From an uncultured Rhodospirillales bacterium (GTDB lineage Bacteria > Pseudomonadota > Alphaproteobacteria > ATCC43930 > CGMCC-115725), in contig CAIKMD010000002.1 of NCBI GenBank assembly GCA_903828515.1, positions 434,001-498,000 of the forward strand: DNA of 64,000 nt. The letters run 5' to 3'. Shown piece after piece: positions 16,000 through 26,494 of the stretch; the stretch's first letter is position 1; each line of letters begins with the position of its first letter. The notes beneath the pieces are model-generated. The model did not search any database. It was not told the origin of the DNA and worked only from the letters and a program-made list of their open reading frames with translations. A program made the position numbers and the translations under genes.

Positions 16000-17456
16000 C
16001 GTCCCGGTTGATGACGGCCGCGGTCGCGCTGCTACTCGCCTCGTGCGCGGTCGGCCCCGACTTCAAGACGCCGGCGGCTCCCGAAGGCGCGGGCTATGTG
16101 CCGGAGAAGACGCTCCCGGCGACCCAATCGGTCGACGCGGCCGGCGGCGCGGCGCAACGCTTCGTCGAGGGCCAGGACATACCGGGTCAGTGGTGGACGC
16201 TGTTTCACTCCGAAGCGCTCAACGCGCTGATCGAAGACGCGCTTAAAACCAATCCCACGCTCGATGCCGCGCAGGCGACCTTGCGCCAGGCACAAGAGAA
16301 CGCGCTCGCGCAAGGCGGCATCCAGTTTCCGCAGATCAACGGAAGCCTCTCGTCGACGCGCCAAAGGATCACCGGCGCGGCCGTCGGTCAGTCGGGCAAT
16401 GGGTCGATCTTCACCCTGACGACCGGCTCGCTCAGCGTCTCCTATGGGATCGATCTGTTCGGGGCCACGCGCCGGTTGATCGAGAACGCCGACGCCTTGG
16501 CCGAATATCAGAAATATCAGCTTGAGGCGTCTTACCTGACGATCACGTCGAACGTGGTCGCCGCCGCGATCCAGGAAGCTTCGTTGCGCGCGCAGATCGC
16601 GGCGACGCAAGAGATCGTCGATGCGCAAGGGGAGTTGCTCAACGTCCTGCAAAAGCAGTTCGAGCTGGGCGGTGCCTCGCGCGCCGGCGTGCTGGCGCAA
16701 CAGGCCGCACTGGCCGCCACGCAGGCGACGATGCCGAATTTGCAAAAGCTGCTGGCGCAACAGCGGATTCTGTTGGGCGCACTCGCGGGCAAATTGCCGA
16801 ATGACGAGGTCGCCCAGAAATTCGATCTTGCGGCGTTGCAACTTCCGGCGGACTTGCCGCTGAGCCTGCCGTCGCAACTGGTTCAGCAACGTCCCGATAT
16901 CGCGGCCGCGCAGGCACAGCTTCACGCCGCCAGCGCCGAAGTCGGGGTCAGCATCGCGGCGATGCTGCCGCAGATCACATTGACCGGTTCTTACGGCAAT
17001 AGCGTGCTCGATGCGGCGAGCCTGTTCTCGGGTCCCGGCATCTGGAGCCTCGGCGCCGGCATCACCCAGCCGCTTTTCCGTGGCGGTCAGTTGCTGCACC
17101 AAAAACGTGCCGCCGAAGCCGCCTTCGATGTCGCGGCCTCGCAGTACCGCGCGACGGTGGTCGCCGCATTCCAGAACGTGGCGGATGCGCTGCGGGCGCT
17201 GCAATCCGATGCGCAGTCGCTTGCCGCCCAGGTCGAGGCCGAACGCGCCGCCAACGAGAGCATGGCGCTCACGCGCAGCCAATATCAGTTCGGCGCGGTC
17301 AATTACACGACCTTGCTGACAGCCGAGACGACCTATCAACAGGCGCATATCAACCGCGTCATTGCCCAGGCGACCCGCTATGCCGATACGGCGGCGTTGT
17401 TCCAGGCTTTGGGCGGCGGTTGGTGGAACCGCGCCGACATCGAACAGAAATCGTAA
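15996..17456 (+). CDS. RND efflux outer-membrane lipoprotein (OprM/NodT family)
   Basis: 486 residues. A lipoprotein signal with lipobox LLASC (Cys about residue 17) is followed by 'AVGPDFKTP', the standard start of NodT/OprM proteins. The two repeats of the OEP domain are recognisable ('WWTLFHSEALNALIEDALKTNP' and 'PDIAAAQAQLHAASAEVGV'). It forms the outer-membrane tunnel for the pump encoded next. The start overlaps the regulator's stop, so expression is coupled. The gene order regulator, outer-membrane factor, adaptor, pump puts the tunnel first, which is a less common but known arrangement. Confidence 0.9.
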   Translation: MTSRLMTAAVALLLASCAVGPDFKTPAAPEGAGYVPEKTLPATQSVDAAGGAAQRFVEGQDIPGQWWTLFHSEALNALIEDALKTNPTLDAAQATLRQAQENALAQGGIQFPQINGSLSSTRQRITGAAVGQSGNGSIFTLTTGSLSVSYGIDLFGATRRLIENADALAEYQKYQLEASYLTITSNVVAAAIQEASLRAQIAATQEIVDAQGELLNVLQKQFELGGASRAGVLAQQAALAATQATMPNLQKLLAQQRILLGALAGKLPNDEVAQKFDLAALQLPADLPLSLPSQLVQQRPDIAAAQAQLHAASAEVGVSIAAMLPQITLTGSYGNSVLDAASLFSGPGIWSLGAGITQPLFRGGQLLHQKRAAEAAFDVAASQYRATVVAAFQNVADALRALQSDAQSLAAQVEAERAANESMALTRSQYQFGAVNYTTLLTAETTYQQAHINRVIAQATRYADTAALFQALGGGWWNRADIEQKS

Positions 17457-17466
17457 AGGAGCGCGC

Positions 17467-18600
17467 ATGGCCAAGCGCATGATCATCATGCTGATTTCGG
17501 TCGGCATCGTGTTGGGGTTGGTGTTCGCGTTTCTGGGCATTGCCGTTCCGATGATCGGCAAGCATTTTGCGGCCGCATTCGCGAACCCGCCCCAGACCGT
17601 TTCGGATGCACCCGCGACGGAGCAGGATTGGCAAAAACAATTGAAAGCGATCGGGAGTCTGCGTGCGGTGCGCGGTGCCGATCTCGGTGCCCAGGTTGGT
17701 GGCATCGTCTCGGCGGTTCATTTCGAGAGCGGCACGGATGTCGCCGAAGGCGCGCTGCTGGTCGAGCTCGCGGGTGCGGACGATGTCGCCAAGCTTGAAT
17801 CGCTGAAAGCCGCGGCGGCCTTGGCGCAACTCACCTACACGCGCGATCAGCGCCAGTTGCAGGCACAGGCCGTCAGTCAACAGGTCGTCGATGCCGACCA
17901 GCAGAATCTCCGGTCCGCCAACGCGCAGGTGACTCAGCAACAGGCGATCGTTGATTACAAGACGATCCGCGCGCCGTTCGCGGGCAAAGTCGGTATTCGC
18001 CAGGTCGATGTCGGCCAGTATCTTGCCCCCGGCACGACGATCGTCACGCTTCAGGCGCTCGATCCGATTTATGCCGATTTCACCTTGCCGCAACAAGCGC
18101 TCGCGGATCTGACGGTCGGTCAGAACGTCAACGTCACGATCGATACGTTCCCGGGACAAAAATTCAACGGCAAGATTGCCGCGATCAATGCAAAGGTCGA
18201 CACGACGACCCGCAACGTTCAGATTCGCGCCAGCCTCGCCAATCCGGATCATCGCCTGTTGCCGGGCATGTTCGCGACCGTGTTCATCGATATCGGCGCG
18301 CCGAAGAAATACGTCACGGTGCCGCAGACGGCGATCACCTACAATCCCTACGGCAGCACGGTTTATATCGTCGACGACAAAGGCAAAGACGACAAGGGAC
18401 AGCCGACGCTGACCGCCCGCCAGGTCTTCGTCATTCCCGGCGACACGCGCGGCGATCAGGTCGCGGTGTTGAAGGGCATCGACGTCGGACAGAACGTCGT
18501 CACGGCCGGCCAGTTGAAGCTGCGCAACGGCTCGCCGCTCAAGATCGACAACACGGTCCAGCCGTCGAACGACGCCGATCCGAAGCTGATCGATCAATAG
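17467..18600 (+). CDS. RND efflux periplasmic adaptor (membrane fusion protein)
   Basis: 377 residues from the ATG at 17467, which follows aaagga by about 6 bases. One N-terminal hydrophobic helix (about 6-28) anchors it in the inner membrane. The lipoyl-like half motifs ('GADLGAQVGGIVSAVHFESG' and 'IRAPFAGKVGIRQVDVGQYL'), a coiled-coil hairpin between them (about 95-150) and the beta-barrel region place it in the HlyD/MexA adaptor family. It links the pump to the outer-membrane lipoprotein. It starts 10 bases after the previous stop. Confidence 0.9.
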   Translation: MAKRMIIMLISVGIVLGLVFAFLGIAVPMIGKHFAAAFANPPQTVSDAPATEQDWQKQLKAIGSLRAVRGADLGAQVGGIVSAVHFESGTDVAEGALLVELAGADDVAKLESLKAAAALAQLTYTRDQRQLQAQAVSQQVVDADQQNLRSANAQVTQQQAIVDYKTIRAPFAGKVGIRQVDVGQYLAPGTTIVTLQALDPIYADFTLPQQALADLTVGQNVNVTIDTFPGQKFNGKIAAINAKVDTTTRNVQIRASLANPDHRLLPGMFATVFIDIGAPKKYVTVPQTAITYNPYGSTVYIVDDKGKDDKGQPTLTARQVFVIPGDTRGDQVAVLKGIDVGQNVVTAGQLKLRNGSPLKIDNTVQPSNDADPKLIDQ

Positions 18601-18610
18601 GTCTTATGCC

Positions 18611-21600
18611 ATGAGCAGTTTTACCGATCTCTTTGTCCGCCGACCGGTGCTCGCGACCGTCATCAGCCTGATGATCGTCGTGCTCGGCCTGCGTGCCTTG
18701 GCGACGATGCCGGTGCTGCAATTCCCGCGCACCACCAATGCGATCGTCACCGTGACGACGACGTATTACGGCGCCGATCCGGATGTGGTTGCGGGTTTCA
18801 TCACGACGCCCCTGGAAAACGCGATCTCCCAGGCCGACGGCATCGATTACATGAGTTCGAAGAGCCAATCGAGCGTGAGCACGATTACCGTCAATCTTCG
18901 CCTCAATTACGATCCCGACAAGGCATTGACCGAAATCACCAGCAAGGTGACCTCGGTGGTGAATCAGTTGCCGCCCGGCTCGCAGCAGCCGGTGCTGACC
19001 ATTCAGATCGGTCAGACCTTCGATGCGATGTATATCGGCTTCAAATCCGATGTGCTGAAACAAAACCAGATTACCGACTATCTCGTGCGCGTGGTTCAGC
19101 CGAAGATGCAGGCGGTGGAAGGCGTTCAGACCGCCGAAATCATCGGCGGCCAGAATTTCGCGCTTCGTGCGTGGCTCGACCCCGACAAGATGGCCGCCTT
19201 TGGCGTGACCGCCACCGATGTCGGCCAGGCGCTGACCGGCAACGACTACATCGCCGGCCTTGGGAGCACCAAAGGCCAGATGGTGCAGGTCAACCTGACC
19301 GCGTCGACGAATCTCCACACGCTCGACGAATTCCGCAGTCTCATCGTGAAGCAAGCGGGCGGCGCGGTGGTGCGTCTGCAGGATGTTGCCGCCGTCAGCC
19401 TCGGCGCCGATAGCTATGAAACGCGCGTCGGCTTCGATGGGCAGGACGCGGTCTATATCGGCATTCAGGTGGCGCCGCGGGCGAACCTGCTCGACGTCGT
19501 CAAGGGTATCTATAAGGTTCTGCCCGACATTCAGGCGCAATTGCCGCAGGGCCTCGTCGCCGAAGTCATCTATGACTCGACCGAATTCGTGAACTCCTCG
19601 ATCAGCGAAGTGATCCACAGCCTGGCCGAGGCGCTGATCATCGTGATTCTGGTCGTGTTCCTCTTCCTCGGCTCCTTGCGCTCGGTGCTCATCCCGGCCA
19701 TCGCCATTCCGGTGTCGCTGATCGGCACGTTCGTGATGATGTTGGCATTCGGGTTCACCATCAATTTGCTGACGCTACTGGCGCTCGTTCTGGCAATCGG
19801 TCTGGTGGTCGATGACGCCATCATCGTCGTCGAAAACGTCAACCGGCATCTCGATGATGGCATGAAGCCGATCGCCGCCTCGATGCAGGCGGCGCGTGAA
19901 TTGGCCGGTCCGATCATCGCCATGACCATCGTTCTGATCGCGGTCTATGTCCCGATCGGCTTCCAGGGCGGGCTGACGGGTGCGCTGTTCACCGAGTTCG
20001 CCTTTACCCTGGTCGGCGCCGTGACGGTCTCCGCGGTGGTGGCGCTTACGCTCTCGCCGATGATGTCGTCGCGCCTGCTGAAGCCGCGTGAGGAATTGGG
20101 AACCGGCTGGCAAGCCCGCTTCAGCGGTTTCATCGACCGCAGTTTCGATCGGGTGCGCGGCCGATACGAGCGCATGCTGCACAGCAGCCTCGACACGCTG
20201 CCGGTGACGGCGGTGTTCGCCGGGATCATTCTGGTCAGCATCTATTTCCTCTGGGGGTTTTCGAAGACCGAACTGGCGCCCGACGAAGATCAGGGCTTCG
20301 TCATCGGATTTGCAACGGTGGCGCCGAACGCCACGCTGCAGCAGCGGTTGCTTTATACCAAGCAGCTCTACGGAATTTTCTCGGCCTATCCGGAAATGGA
20401 GCACATCTTTCAGCTCGATGCACCGGGCACTGCGCTCGCCGGCCTTGCGATGAAGCCGTGGGATAAGCGCACGCGCAGCGCCAATCAGATTAAAAATATA
20501 TTGCAGCAACAGATCAATACCGTTGTTGCCGGCGAACGCGTGGCGGCCGTTCTGCCGCCGTCGCTGCCAGGCTCATTCGGTCTGCCGGTACAATTCGTGA
20601 TCACGACGACCGAACCCTTCGCGCGTCTCAACGAAGTGGCGCAAGCCTTCCTGAAAGACGCGCAGGCGAGCGGCAAGTTCTTCTTCCTCGATACCGATCT
20701 GAAGGTCGACCAGCCGCAGACGCAAGTCGTGATCGATCGCGACAAGACGGCGCAGTTGGGCTTGAAGATGAGCGATGTCGGCGCGGCGCTCGCAACCGCG
20801 CTCGGTGGTGGCTACGTCAATTATTTCAGTGTCGACGGACGGTCCTATAAGGTCATTCCCCAGGTCCAGCAGACGTCGAGGCTCAACGCCGACCAGTTGC
20901 TCAACTATTACATCAAGTCCTCGGACGGGACGCCGTTGCCGCTGTCGACGATCGCGAAAGTGACCACGTCGACCGTGCCGGAATCGCTCAACCACTTTCA
21001 GCAGCTCAATTCGGCGACCATCCAGGGCGTCAGCGGGCTTTCGACGGGTGACGCGCTGACCTATCTGCAGGGGCTCGCCGCGCAAACCTTGCCGCAAGGC
21101 TATACCGTCGATTACGGCGGCTCGATGCGCCAATACGTCCAGGAATCGAGCGGCTTCGTCGCAACCTTCGCTTTTGCGGTCATCATCATTTTCCTGTCGC
21201 TCGCGGCATTGTTCGAAAGCTTCCGCGATCCCGTCGTGATCCTCGTCTCGGTCCCGATGTCGATCGCCGGCGCGCTGATCTTCATCGCCGTTTTCAGCAA
21301 CCTGGGTATCGGCGGCACCACGCTGAACATCTACACCGAGGTTGGGCTGGTGACCCTGATGGGGCTGATCAGCAAACACGGCATTCTGATCGTCGAGTTC
21401 GCGAATGGGCTGCAGGAACAGGGCAAGTCGAAACGAGAGGCGATCGAGCAGGCGACCGCAATCCGGTTCCGTCCGATCCTGATGACGACGGCCGCCATGG
21501 TGTTGGGCGTCGTGCCTCTGATTACCGCGTCGGGCGCGGGCGCGATCTCGCGCTTTTCGATGGGTCTCGTCATCGCGACTGGTCTTTCGATCGGCACGCT

Positions 21601-21706
21601 CTTCACGCTCTTCGTGGTTCCCGCGGTTTATATGCTGATCGGCGCCGATCACTCGAAGCACGCGGCGGACGACACGCTTCCGGTGCCGGCACCACATCAG
21701 GGCTGA
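18611..21706 (+). CDS. RND multidrug efflux pump, HAE1 family
   Basis: 1031 residues, normal for the AcrB/MexB class. Twelve helices are predicted by eye with the two large periplasmic loops after helices 1 and 7. The proton-relay pair is in helix 4 as GLVVDDAIIVVENVNRH, and the N-terminal 'FVRRPVLATVISL' and 'GISKHGILIVEFAN'-like segment (here GLISKHGILIVEFAN) are standard. It exports drugs or toxic metabolites by proton antiport. It lies 10 bases after the adaptor gene and closes the operon. The substrate cannot be told. Confidence 0.92.
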   Translation: MSSFTDLFVRRPVLATVISLMIVVLGLRALATMPVLQFPRTTNAIVTVTTTYYGADPDVVAGFITTPLENAISQADGIDYMSSKSQSSVSTITVNLRLNYDPDKALTEITSKVTSVVNQLPPGSQQPVLTIQIGQTFDAMYIGFKSDVLKQNQITDYLVRVVQPKMQAVEGVQTAEIIGGQNFALRAWLDPDKMAAFGVTATDVGQALTGNDYIAGLGSTKGQMVQVNLTASTNLHTLDEFRSLIVKQAGGAVVRLQDVAAVSLGADSYETRVGFDGQDAVYIGIQVAPRANLLDVVKGIYKVLPDIQAQLPQGLVAEVIYDSTEFVNSSISEVIHSLAEALIIVILVVFLFLGSLRSVLIPAIAIPVSLIGTFVMMLAFGFTINLLTLLALVLAIGLVVDDAIIVVENVNRHLDDGMKPIAASMQAARELAGPIIAMTIVLIAVYVPIGFQGGLTGALFTEFAFTLVGAVTVSAVVALTLSPMMSSRLLKPREELGTGWQARFSGFIDRSFDRVRGRYERMLHSSLDTLPVTAVFAGIILVSIYFLWGFSKTELAPDEDQGFVIGFATVAPNATLQQRLLYTKQLYGIFSAYPEMEHIFQLDAPGTALAGLAMKPWDKRTRSANQIKNILQQQINTVVAGERVAAVLPPSLPGSFGLPVQFVITTTEPFARLNEVAQAFLKDAQASGKFFFLDTDLKVDQPQTQVVIDRDKTAQLGLKMSDVGAALATALGGGYVNYFSVDGRSYKVIPQVQQTSRLNADQLLNYYIKSSDGTPLPLSTIAKVTTSTVPESLNHFQQLNSATIQGVSGLSTGDALTYLQGLAAQTLPQGYTVDYGGSMRQYVQESSGFVATFAFAVIIIFLSLAALFESFRDPVVILVSVPMSIAGALIFIAVFSNLGIGGTTLNIYTEVGLVTLMGLISKHGILIVEFANGLQEQGKSKREAIEQATAIRFRPILMTTAAMVLGVVPLITASGAGAISRFSMGLVIATGLSIGTLFTLFVVPAVYMLIGADHSKHAADDTLPVPAPHQG

Positions 21707-21774
21707 GAACCAACCTTCGCGCCGTCCGCCGGCCGCGCTATGATCGATCGGCGCGCGAATGAAGGGGTGGGGCG

Positions 21775-22794
21775 ATGAACCTGTCGAGAACGCTGACGGC
21801 CGCTCTTCTGGCAATGGCGATCGTCATGCCGGCTTGGGCCGGGCCGACCCTCGACAAGGTGAAAAAGGACGGCGTCGTCACCTGCGGCGTCACCACCGGC
21901 CTCGCCGGATTCTCGATGGCCGACCGCCAGGGTAAATATACCGGGATCGACGTCGACACCTGCCGCGCGATTGCCGCCGCCGTTTTGGGCAGCGCCGACA
22001 AGGTGCGGTTCGTGCCGGCGACCGCGCAGCAGCGTTTCACGCTGTTGCAATCCGGCGAGATCGACGTGCTCACCCGCAACACCACCTGGACGCTGACCCG
22101 CGAGGGCGATCTCGGCTTTCTCTTCGCGCCGCCCAACTACTTCGACGGCCAGGGCTTCATGGTCGCGAAGAAAGCCGGCGTCAAAAGCGCCAAGGAACTC
22201 GATGGCGCGACGGTCTGCGTCCAGCCGGGCACCACGACCGAACTCAATCTCGCCGATTATTTCCGCACCAACAAAATGACGTTCAAGCCGCTGGTGATCG
22301 AAAAGCTCGACGAGGTCGAAAACGCGTTCTTCGCCGGCCGGTGCGATGCCTACAGCACGGATCGCTCGGGCCTTGCGAGCAGCCGCGCCGGCAAGGCGCC
22401 CAATCCCGACGACTACGTCATCCTGCCCGAGGTGATCTCGAAGGAGCCGTTGGCGCCGGCGGTACGCCAGGGCGACGACGAATGGTTCGACATCGTCAAA
22501 TGGACGATCTTCGCGATGATCGACGCCGAAGAGAAAGGCGTCACCTCGAAGAACCTCGACGACATGAAGAAAAGCGACGATCCCGAGATCCAACGCATGC
22601 TCGGCGTGGTGCCGGGCATGGGCAAGTCGCTCCATATCGGCGAGGATTGGGGCTACAACATCGTCAAGCAGGTCGGCAATTACGGCGAGGTCTTCGACCG
22701 CAATGTCGGGCCCGCCTCGCCGTTGAAGCTCGATCGCGGCATCAACGCGCTATGGAACAAAGGCGGCCTGATGTATGCGATGCCGATCCGGTGA
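21775..22794 (+). CDS. aapJ: general L-amino-acid ABC transporter binding protein AapJ
   Basis: 339 residues with a signal peptide (cut after MPAWA) and the AapJ/BztA hallmarks: 'KKDGVVTCGVTTGLAGFS', 'GIDVDTCRAIAAAVLG', 'LTRNTTWTLTRE' and the late 'GNYGEVFDRNVG'. The family binds a broad range of L-amino acids in the periplasm. It heads a four-gene aapJQMP operon, with the first permease starting 39 bases later. Confidence 0.92.
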   Translation: MNLSRTLTAALLAMAIVMPAWAGPTLDKVKKDGVVTCGVTTGLAGFSMADRQGKYTGIDVDTCRAIAAAVLGSADKVRFVPATAQQRFTLLQSGEIDVLTRNTTWTLTREGDLGFLFAPPNYFDGQGFMVAKKAGVKSAKELDGATVCVQPGTTTELNLADYFRTNKMTFKPLVIEKLDEVENAFFAGRCDAYSTDRSGLASSRAGKAPNPDDYVILPEVISKEPLAPAVRQGDDEWFDIVKWTIFAMIDAEEKGVTSKNLDDMKKSDDPEIQRMLGVVPGMGKSLHIGEDWGYNIVKQVGNYGEVFDRNVGPASPLKLDRGINALWNKGGLMYAMPIR

Positions 22795-22833
22795 ACCTGT
22801 CGAAGGGCGCACGGCGTTGATGCAGCGTTTGGC

Positions 22834-23805
22834 ATGAACAACGCCTCAAGAGTTCGTCTGATTCTGTTGCAGGCGCTGGTGCTCGGCGCGGTCGTCGCGT
22901 TCGGCGCCTGGCTCATTCACAATACGCTCACCAATCTGGAATCGCGCGGCATCGCCACGGGTTTCGCCTATCTCGAGCGGCAGGCGTCGTTTCAGATCGG
23001 CGAGACGCTGATCGCCTTTGCGCCGACGGATACGTATCTGCGCGCGTTGATGGTCGGTCTGCTCAATACGCTCGAGGTCGCCATTCTCGGTTGCGTGCTG
23101 GCGACCTTCCTGGGCGTTGCCATCGGTATCGCGCGGCTCTCCAGCAATTGGCTCGTTCGCACGCTGGCGGCGGTTTACGTCGAGGCGGTCCGCAACGTCC
23201 CGCTGTTGCTCCAACTCATCGTGTGGTGGGACGTCCTGCGCGTGAGCGCGCCGGCCCCGCGCGAGGCATGGTTGCTGATGCCCGGTGTGTTCCTGTCCAA
23301 TCGCGGCCTGGTCTTCCCGCTGCCGAGCTTCACTGACGGATTCCATTGGGACATACCGCATCTCGTCGGGTTCAATTTCGCCGGCGGCCACACGGTCACG
23401 CCGGAATTCGCCGCGCTGCTCGCGGGACTTGTCGTCTACACGGCGGCCTTCATCGCCGAAATCGTGCGGTCCGGAATCGCCGGCGTGGCGAAGGGGCAGG
23501 GCGAGGCCGCGGCTGCGCTGGGCCTCAAGCCCTGGCTGGCAATGCGTCTCGTGATACTGCCCCAGGCCAAGCGCATCGTCATCCCGCCGATGATCGGCGA
23601 GTACCTCGCGCTCACCAAGAATTCGTCGCTCGCGGTGGCGATCGGCTTCCCCGAGTTGATGTCGATCACCAACACGACGCTCAACCAGACCGGACAGGCG
23701 ATCGAGGCCATCACCCTGATGATGGTCGTCTATCTCGGATTGAGTCTCGCCACCTCGGGCGTGCTCAATTGGGTCAATGCCCGCGCGGCGTTGCAGGGAC
23801 GATGA
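22834..23805 (+). CDS. aapQ: general L-amino-acid ABC transporter permease AapQ
   Basis: 323 residues, somewhat shorter than the roughly 400 of many AapQ proteins because the periplasmic insert is reduced. The helix-rich body, the 'VEAVRNVPLLLQLIVWW' segment and the cytoplasmic EAA loop 'GQGEAAAALGLKPWLAMRL' are family-typical. It pairs with AapM to form the channel. Its stop overlaps the aapM start (atga). Confidence 0.9.
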   Translation: MNNASRVRLILLQALVLGAVVAFGAWLIHNTLTNLESRGIATGFAYLERQASFQIGETLIAFAPTDTYLRALMVGLLNTLEVAILGCVLATFLGVAIGIARLSSNWLVRTLAAVYVEAVRNVPLLLQLIVWWDVLRVSAPAPREAWLLMPGVFLSNRGLVFPLPSFTDGFHWDIPHLVGFNFAGGHTVTPEFAALLAGLVVYTAAFIAEIVRSGIAGVAKGQGEAAAALGLKPWLAMRLVILPQAKRIVIPPMIGEYLALTKNSSLAVAIGFPELMSITNTTLNQTGQAIEAITLMMVVYLGLSLATSGVLNWVNARAALQGR

Positions 23806-24854
23806 ACATGCGCGCGATCGTCTGGGCCCGTGCCAATCTGTTTAATGGAATTTGGAACAGCATTCTCACGCTGGTGGTGGTCGTACTGATTGCGCGCGGC
23901 CTTTGGGAGGTCGTGCAATGGGGCGTGATCGACGCGGTGTGGAGCGCCCCCGACGGCCGCGCCTGCCGGGCGTTGTCGAACGATGCCGGTGCGTGCTGGG
24001 CCTTCATCGGGCAATGGAACCGCTTCATCCTGTTCGGCCGTTATCCCTACGATGCGCAGTGGCGGCCGTTGTTGGTCGTGATCCTGTTCATGGTGCTGGT
24101 GCTCGCCAGTTGCGACCGGCGGATGTGGCGGGCGGGTCTCCTCGCCGGGATGTGGATATTCGGTCTCGCCGCGTGTTTCATCCTCATGGGCGGCGGCGTG
24201 TTCGGTCTCGCCAAGGTACCCACCGATCTGTGGAACGGCTTGCCGCTGACGCTTTTCCTCGCGGTGATCGGCCTTGCCGGTGCGTTTCCCTTGGCGATCC
24301 TTCTGGCGCTCGGCCGGCGTTCTCAACTGCCCACGATCCGCGCGCTGTGCGTCGGCTATATCGAGCTGATCCGGGGCGTGCCGCTCATCACCGTTCTGTT
24401 CATGGCGTCGGTGATGCTGCCGCTCTTCCTGCCCGCCGGCGTCACCATCAACAATCTCGTGCGGGCGCAGGCAGGCTTGATCCTGTTTTATGCCGCCTAT
24501 CTCGCCGAGGTGGTGCGCGGCGGCTTGCAGGCGATCCCAACCGGCCAATACGAGGCGGCCGATGCGCTGGGCCTGGGCTATTGGCGCAAGACCAGCTTGA
24601 TCGTCCTGCCGCAGGCCTTGGCGATTTCGATCCCGCCGCTGGTCAACACCTTCATCGCCGCGTTCAAGGACACGACGCTCGTCACCATCGTCGGGCTGTT
24701 CGATCTTCTGGCCACGGCGGGTAATGCGATCACCGATCCCGAGTGGCGTGGCTTTTATGTCGAGGCCTATGTCTTCGTGGCGGCGATCTATTTTGTCTTC
24801 TGCTTCTTCATGTCGCGCTACAGCCGAAACTTGGAGAGGAGGCTCGCGCGATGA
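23802..24854 (+). CDS. aapM: general L-amino-acid ABC transporter permease AapM
   Basis: 350 residues from the ATG at 23802. It has the long N-terminal part with extra helices typical of AapM/BztC and the C-terminal HisM-type permease body: '[19 protein letters not shown]', EAA loop '[19 protein letters not shown]', and '[16 protein letters not shown]'. It is translationally coupled at both ends, overlapping aapQ and aapP by 4 bases each. Confidence 0.9.
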   Translation: MNMRAIVWARANLFNGIWNSILTLVVVVLIARGLWEVVQWGVIDAVWSAPDGRACRALSNDAGACWAFIGQWNRFILFGRYPYDAQWRPLLVVILFMVLVLASCDRRMWRAGLLAGMWIFGLAACFILMGGGVFGLAKVPTDLWNGLPLTLFLAVIGLAGAFPLAILLALGRRSQLPTIRALCVGYIELIRGVPLITVLFMASVMLPLFLPAGVTINNLVRAQAGLILFYAAYLAEVVRGGLQAIPTGQYEAADALGLGYWRKTSLIVLPQALAISIPPLVNTFIAAFKDTTLVTIVGLFDLLATAGNAITDPEWRGFYVEAYVFVAAIYFVFCFFMSRYSRNLERRLAR

Positions 24855-25597
24855 GCGATGAACGGCCGATGATCGAACTCGACATGGTCGAGAAACGTTA
24901 TGGCGCTTTCCAGGCACTGAAGGGCGTGAGCCTCGCGGTGAAGAAAGGTGAGAAAGTCGTCGTCTGCGGCCCCTCGGGCTCGGGCAAATCGACGATGATC
25001 CGCTGCGTCAATCGGCTCGAACGGCACGATAAAGGCCGGATCGTCGTCGATGGCGTCGAACTGACCGACGATCCGAGCCAGATCGAGGCGATCCGCCGCG
25101 AGATCGGCATGGTGTTCCAGCAATTCAATCTCTTTCCGCATCTGACCGTGCTGGAGAATCTCACCCTGGCGCCCATTCGCGTGCGCGGGATGAAACCGGC
25201 CGAAGCCAAGGATGTGGCGATGCATTTCCTCGAGCGCGTTCACATTCCCGAACAAGCTGCGAAATACCCCGGTCAGCTCTCGGGCGGACAGCAGCAGCGC
25301 GTGGCCATCGCCCGTGCCCTGGCGATGCGCCCCAAGGCGATGCTGTTCGACGAGCCGACCTCGGCGCTCGATCCCGAAATGATCAAGGAAGTGCTCGACG
25401 TGATGGTGACGTTGGCCGAGGACGGCATGACGATGATCTGCGTCACGCACGAAATGGGCTTCGCCAAGCGCGTCGCCGACAAAATCGTGTTCATGGACGA
25501 GGGCCAGATCGTCGAAGTCGCCAAGCCCGACGATTTCTTCTCATCGCCGAAAAGCGAACGCGCTAAATTATTTCTCAGCCGGATTTTGGGACACTGA
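24851..25597 (+). CDS. aapP: general L-amino-acid ABC transporter ATPase AapP
   Basis: 248 residues. Walker [11 protein letters not shown]-loop [12 protein letters not shown], signature [15 protein letters not shown], Walker [12 protein letters not shown] and switch His in CVTHEMGF are all intact, in the GlnQ/HisP/AapP subfamily. It powers the AapQM channel. It ends the operon and converges with the sulfurtransferase gene, leaving 25 bases between the stops; I see no clear terminator there. Confidence 0.92.
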   Translation: MSDERPMIELDMVEKRYGAFQALKGVSLAVKKGEKVVVCGPSGSGKSTMIRCVNRLERHDKGRIVVDGVELTDDPSQIEAIRREIGMVFQQFNLFPHLTVLENLTLAPIRVRGMKPAEAKDVAMHFLERVHIPEQAAKYPGQLSGGQQQRVAIARALAMRPKAMLFDEPTSALDPEMIKEVLDVMVTLAEDGMTMICVTHEMGFAKRVADKIVFMDEGQIVEVAKPDDFFSSPKSERAKLFLSRILGH

Positions 25598-25622
25598 GAA
25601 GACGCACGATCGGTCGCGCGCT

Positions 25623-26486
25623 TTAGGTCGGTCCCGTCGCGACCGGCGTGTCGCCGGGCAGGCCCCATTCCGACCACGAGCCGTCATAGACGGCGGCGCG
25701 GCCCCAGCCGAGCATGTGCAGGCCGAAGGCAATCGCGCAGGCGGTGACGCCCGAGCCGCAGCTCGCGACGATCGGCTTGCCGCCCGGCGCGATGCCGGCT
25801 TCGCCGAAACGCTTGGCCAGCCTGTCGGCGGGGAGCACGGTCTTGGTCTGCGGATCGGCCAATTGGTCGATCGGGATATTGACGCTGCCGGGAATGTGGC
25901 CCGCGCGCAGGCCCGGTCGCGGCTCTTGCACCGTGCCGGCAAACCGCGCCGCCGAGCGCGCGTCGATCACTTGTTCGGTCTTGCCCTCGAGATTGGCGAC
26001 GATCTGCGCCTTGTCGCGCACGCGGCTGCGGTCGAGTTTCGCGGTGAAGGTGACGGGCTTGGGTTTCGGGATGAGAGCCGTCGCCGACCGCCCCTCGGCG
26101 AGCCATTTCGGCAAGCCGCCGTCGAGGATCGCGACATCGTCGTGGCCGTAAGCTTTCACCATCCACCAGGCACGCGGCGCCGAATTGAATCCGGCCGAGT
26201 CATAGATGACGATCTTGCGGCCGTCGCCCAATCCCATTGCGCTCATTCGCGCGGCGAACACGGCGTCGCTCGGCAGCATGTGGGGCAGGGGATTGGCATG
26301 ATCCGAGATGTCGTCGATGTCGAAGAACACCGCGCTCGGAATGTGACGCTTCGCATAGAGTTCGTGCGCGCTCGGGCTCATGCCCGGCAGGGTGAAGGTC
26401 GCATCGACCACGCGCACATCGGCACGGTCGATGTTGTCGGCCAGCCATGCGGTCGAGACGAGCGATTCGGGATGCGCGTATTTCAT
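25623..26486 (-). CDS. sseA: 3-mercaptopyruvate sulfurtransferase (tandem rhodanese)
   Basis: 287 residues, two rhodanese domains. The active-site Cys is C243 in CGSGVTAC; the CG[S/T]GVTA loop is the mercaptopyruvate sulfurtransferase form rather than the thiosulfate-specific CRKGVT. The signature of the inactive first domain (VVDATFTLPG) is present. It moves sulfur from 3-mercaptopyruvate to a thiol acceptor. The ATG at 26486 is chosen; a GTG two codons earlier is possible. It follows the cysteine synthase gene by 8 bases, making a small cysteine-metabolism operon. Confidence 0.88.
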   Translation of the reverse strand: MKYAHPESLVSTAWLADNIDRADVRVVDATFTLPGMSPSAHELYAKRHIPSAVFFDIDDISDHANPLPHMLPSDAVFAARMSAMGLGDGRKIVIYDSAGFNSAPRAWWMVKAYGHDDVAILDGGLPKWLAEGRSATALIPKPKPVTFTAKLDRSRVRDKAQIVANLEGKTEQVIDARSAARFAGTVQEPRPGLRAGHIPGSVNIPIDQLADPQTKTVLPADRLAKRFGEAGIAPGGKPIVASCGSGVTACAIAFGLHMLGWGRAAVYDGSWSEWGLPGDTPVATGPT

Positions 26487-26494
26487 CAGCACGC

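Noticed and set aside
16032-17705. A 557-codon open frame on the minus strand opposite the efflux genes
   Set aside because: It mirrors the plus-strand genes in GC-rich sequence, is rich in Arg with no domain pattern, and conflicts with a well-supported lipoprotein gene.
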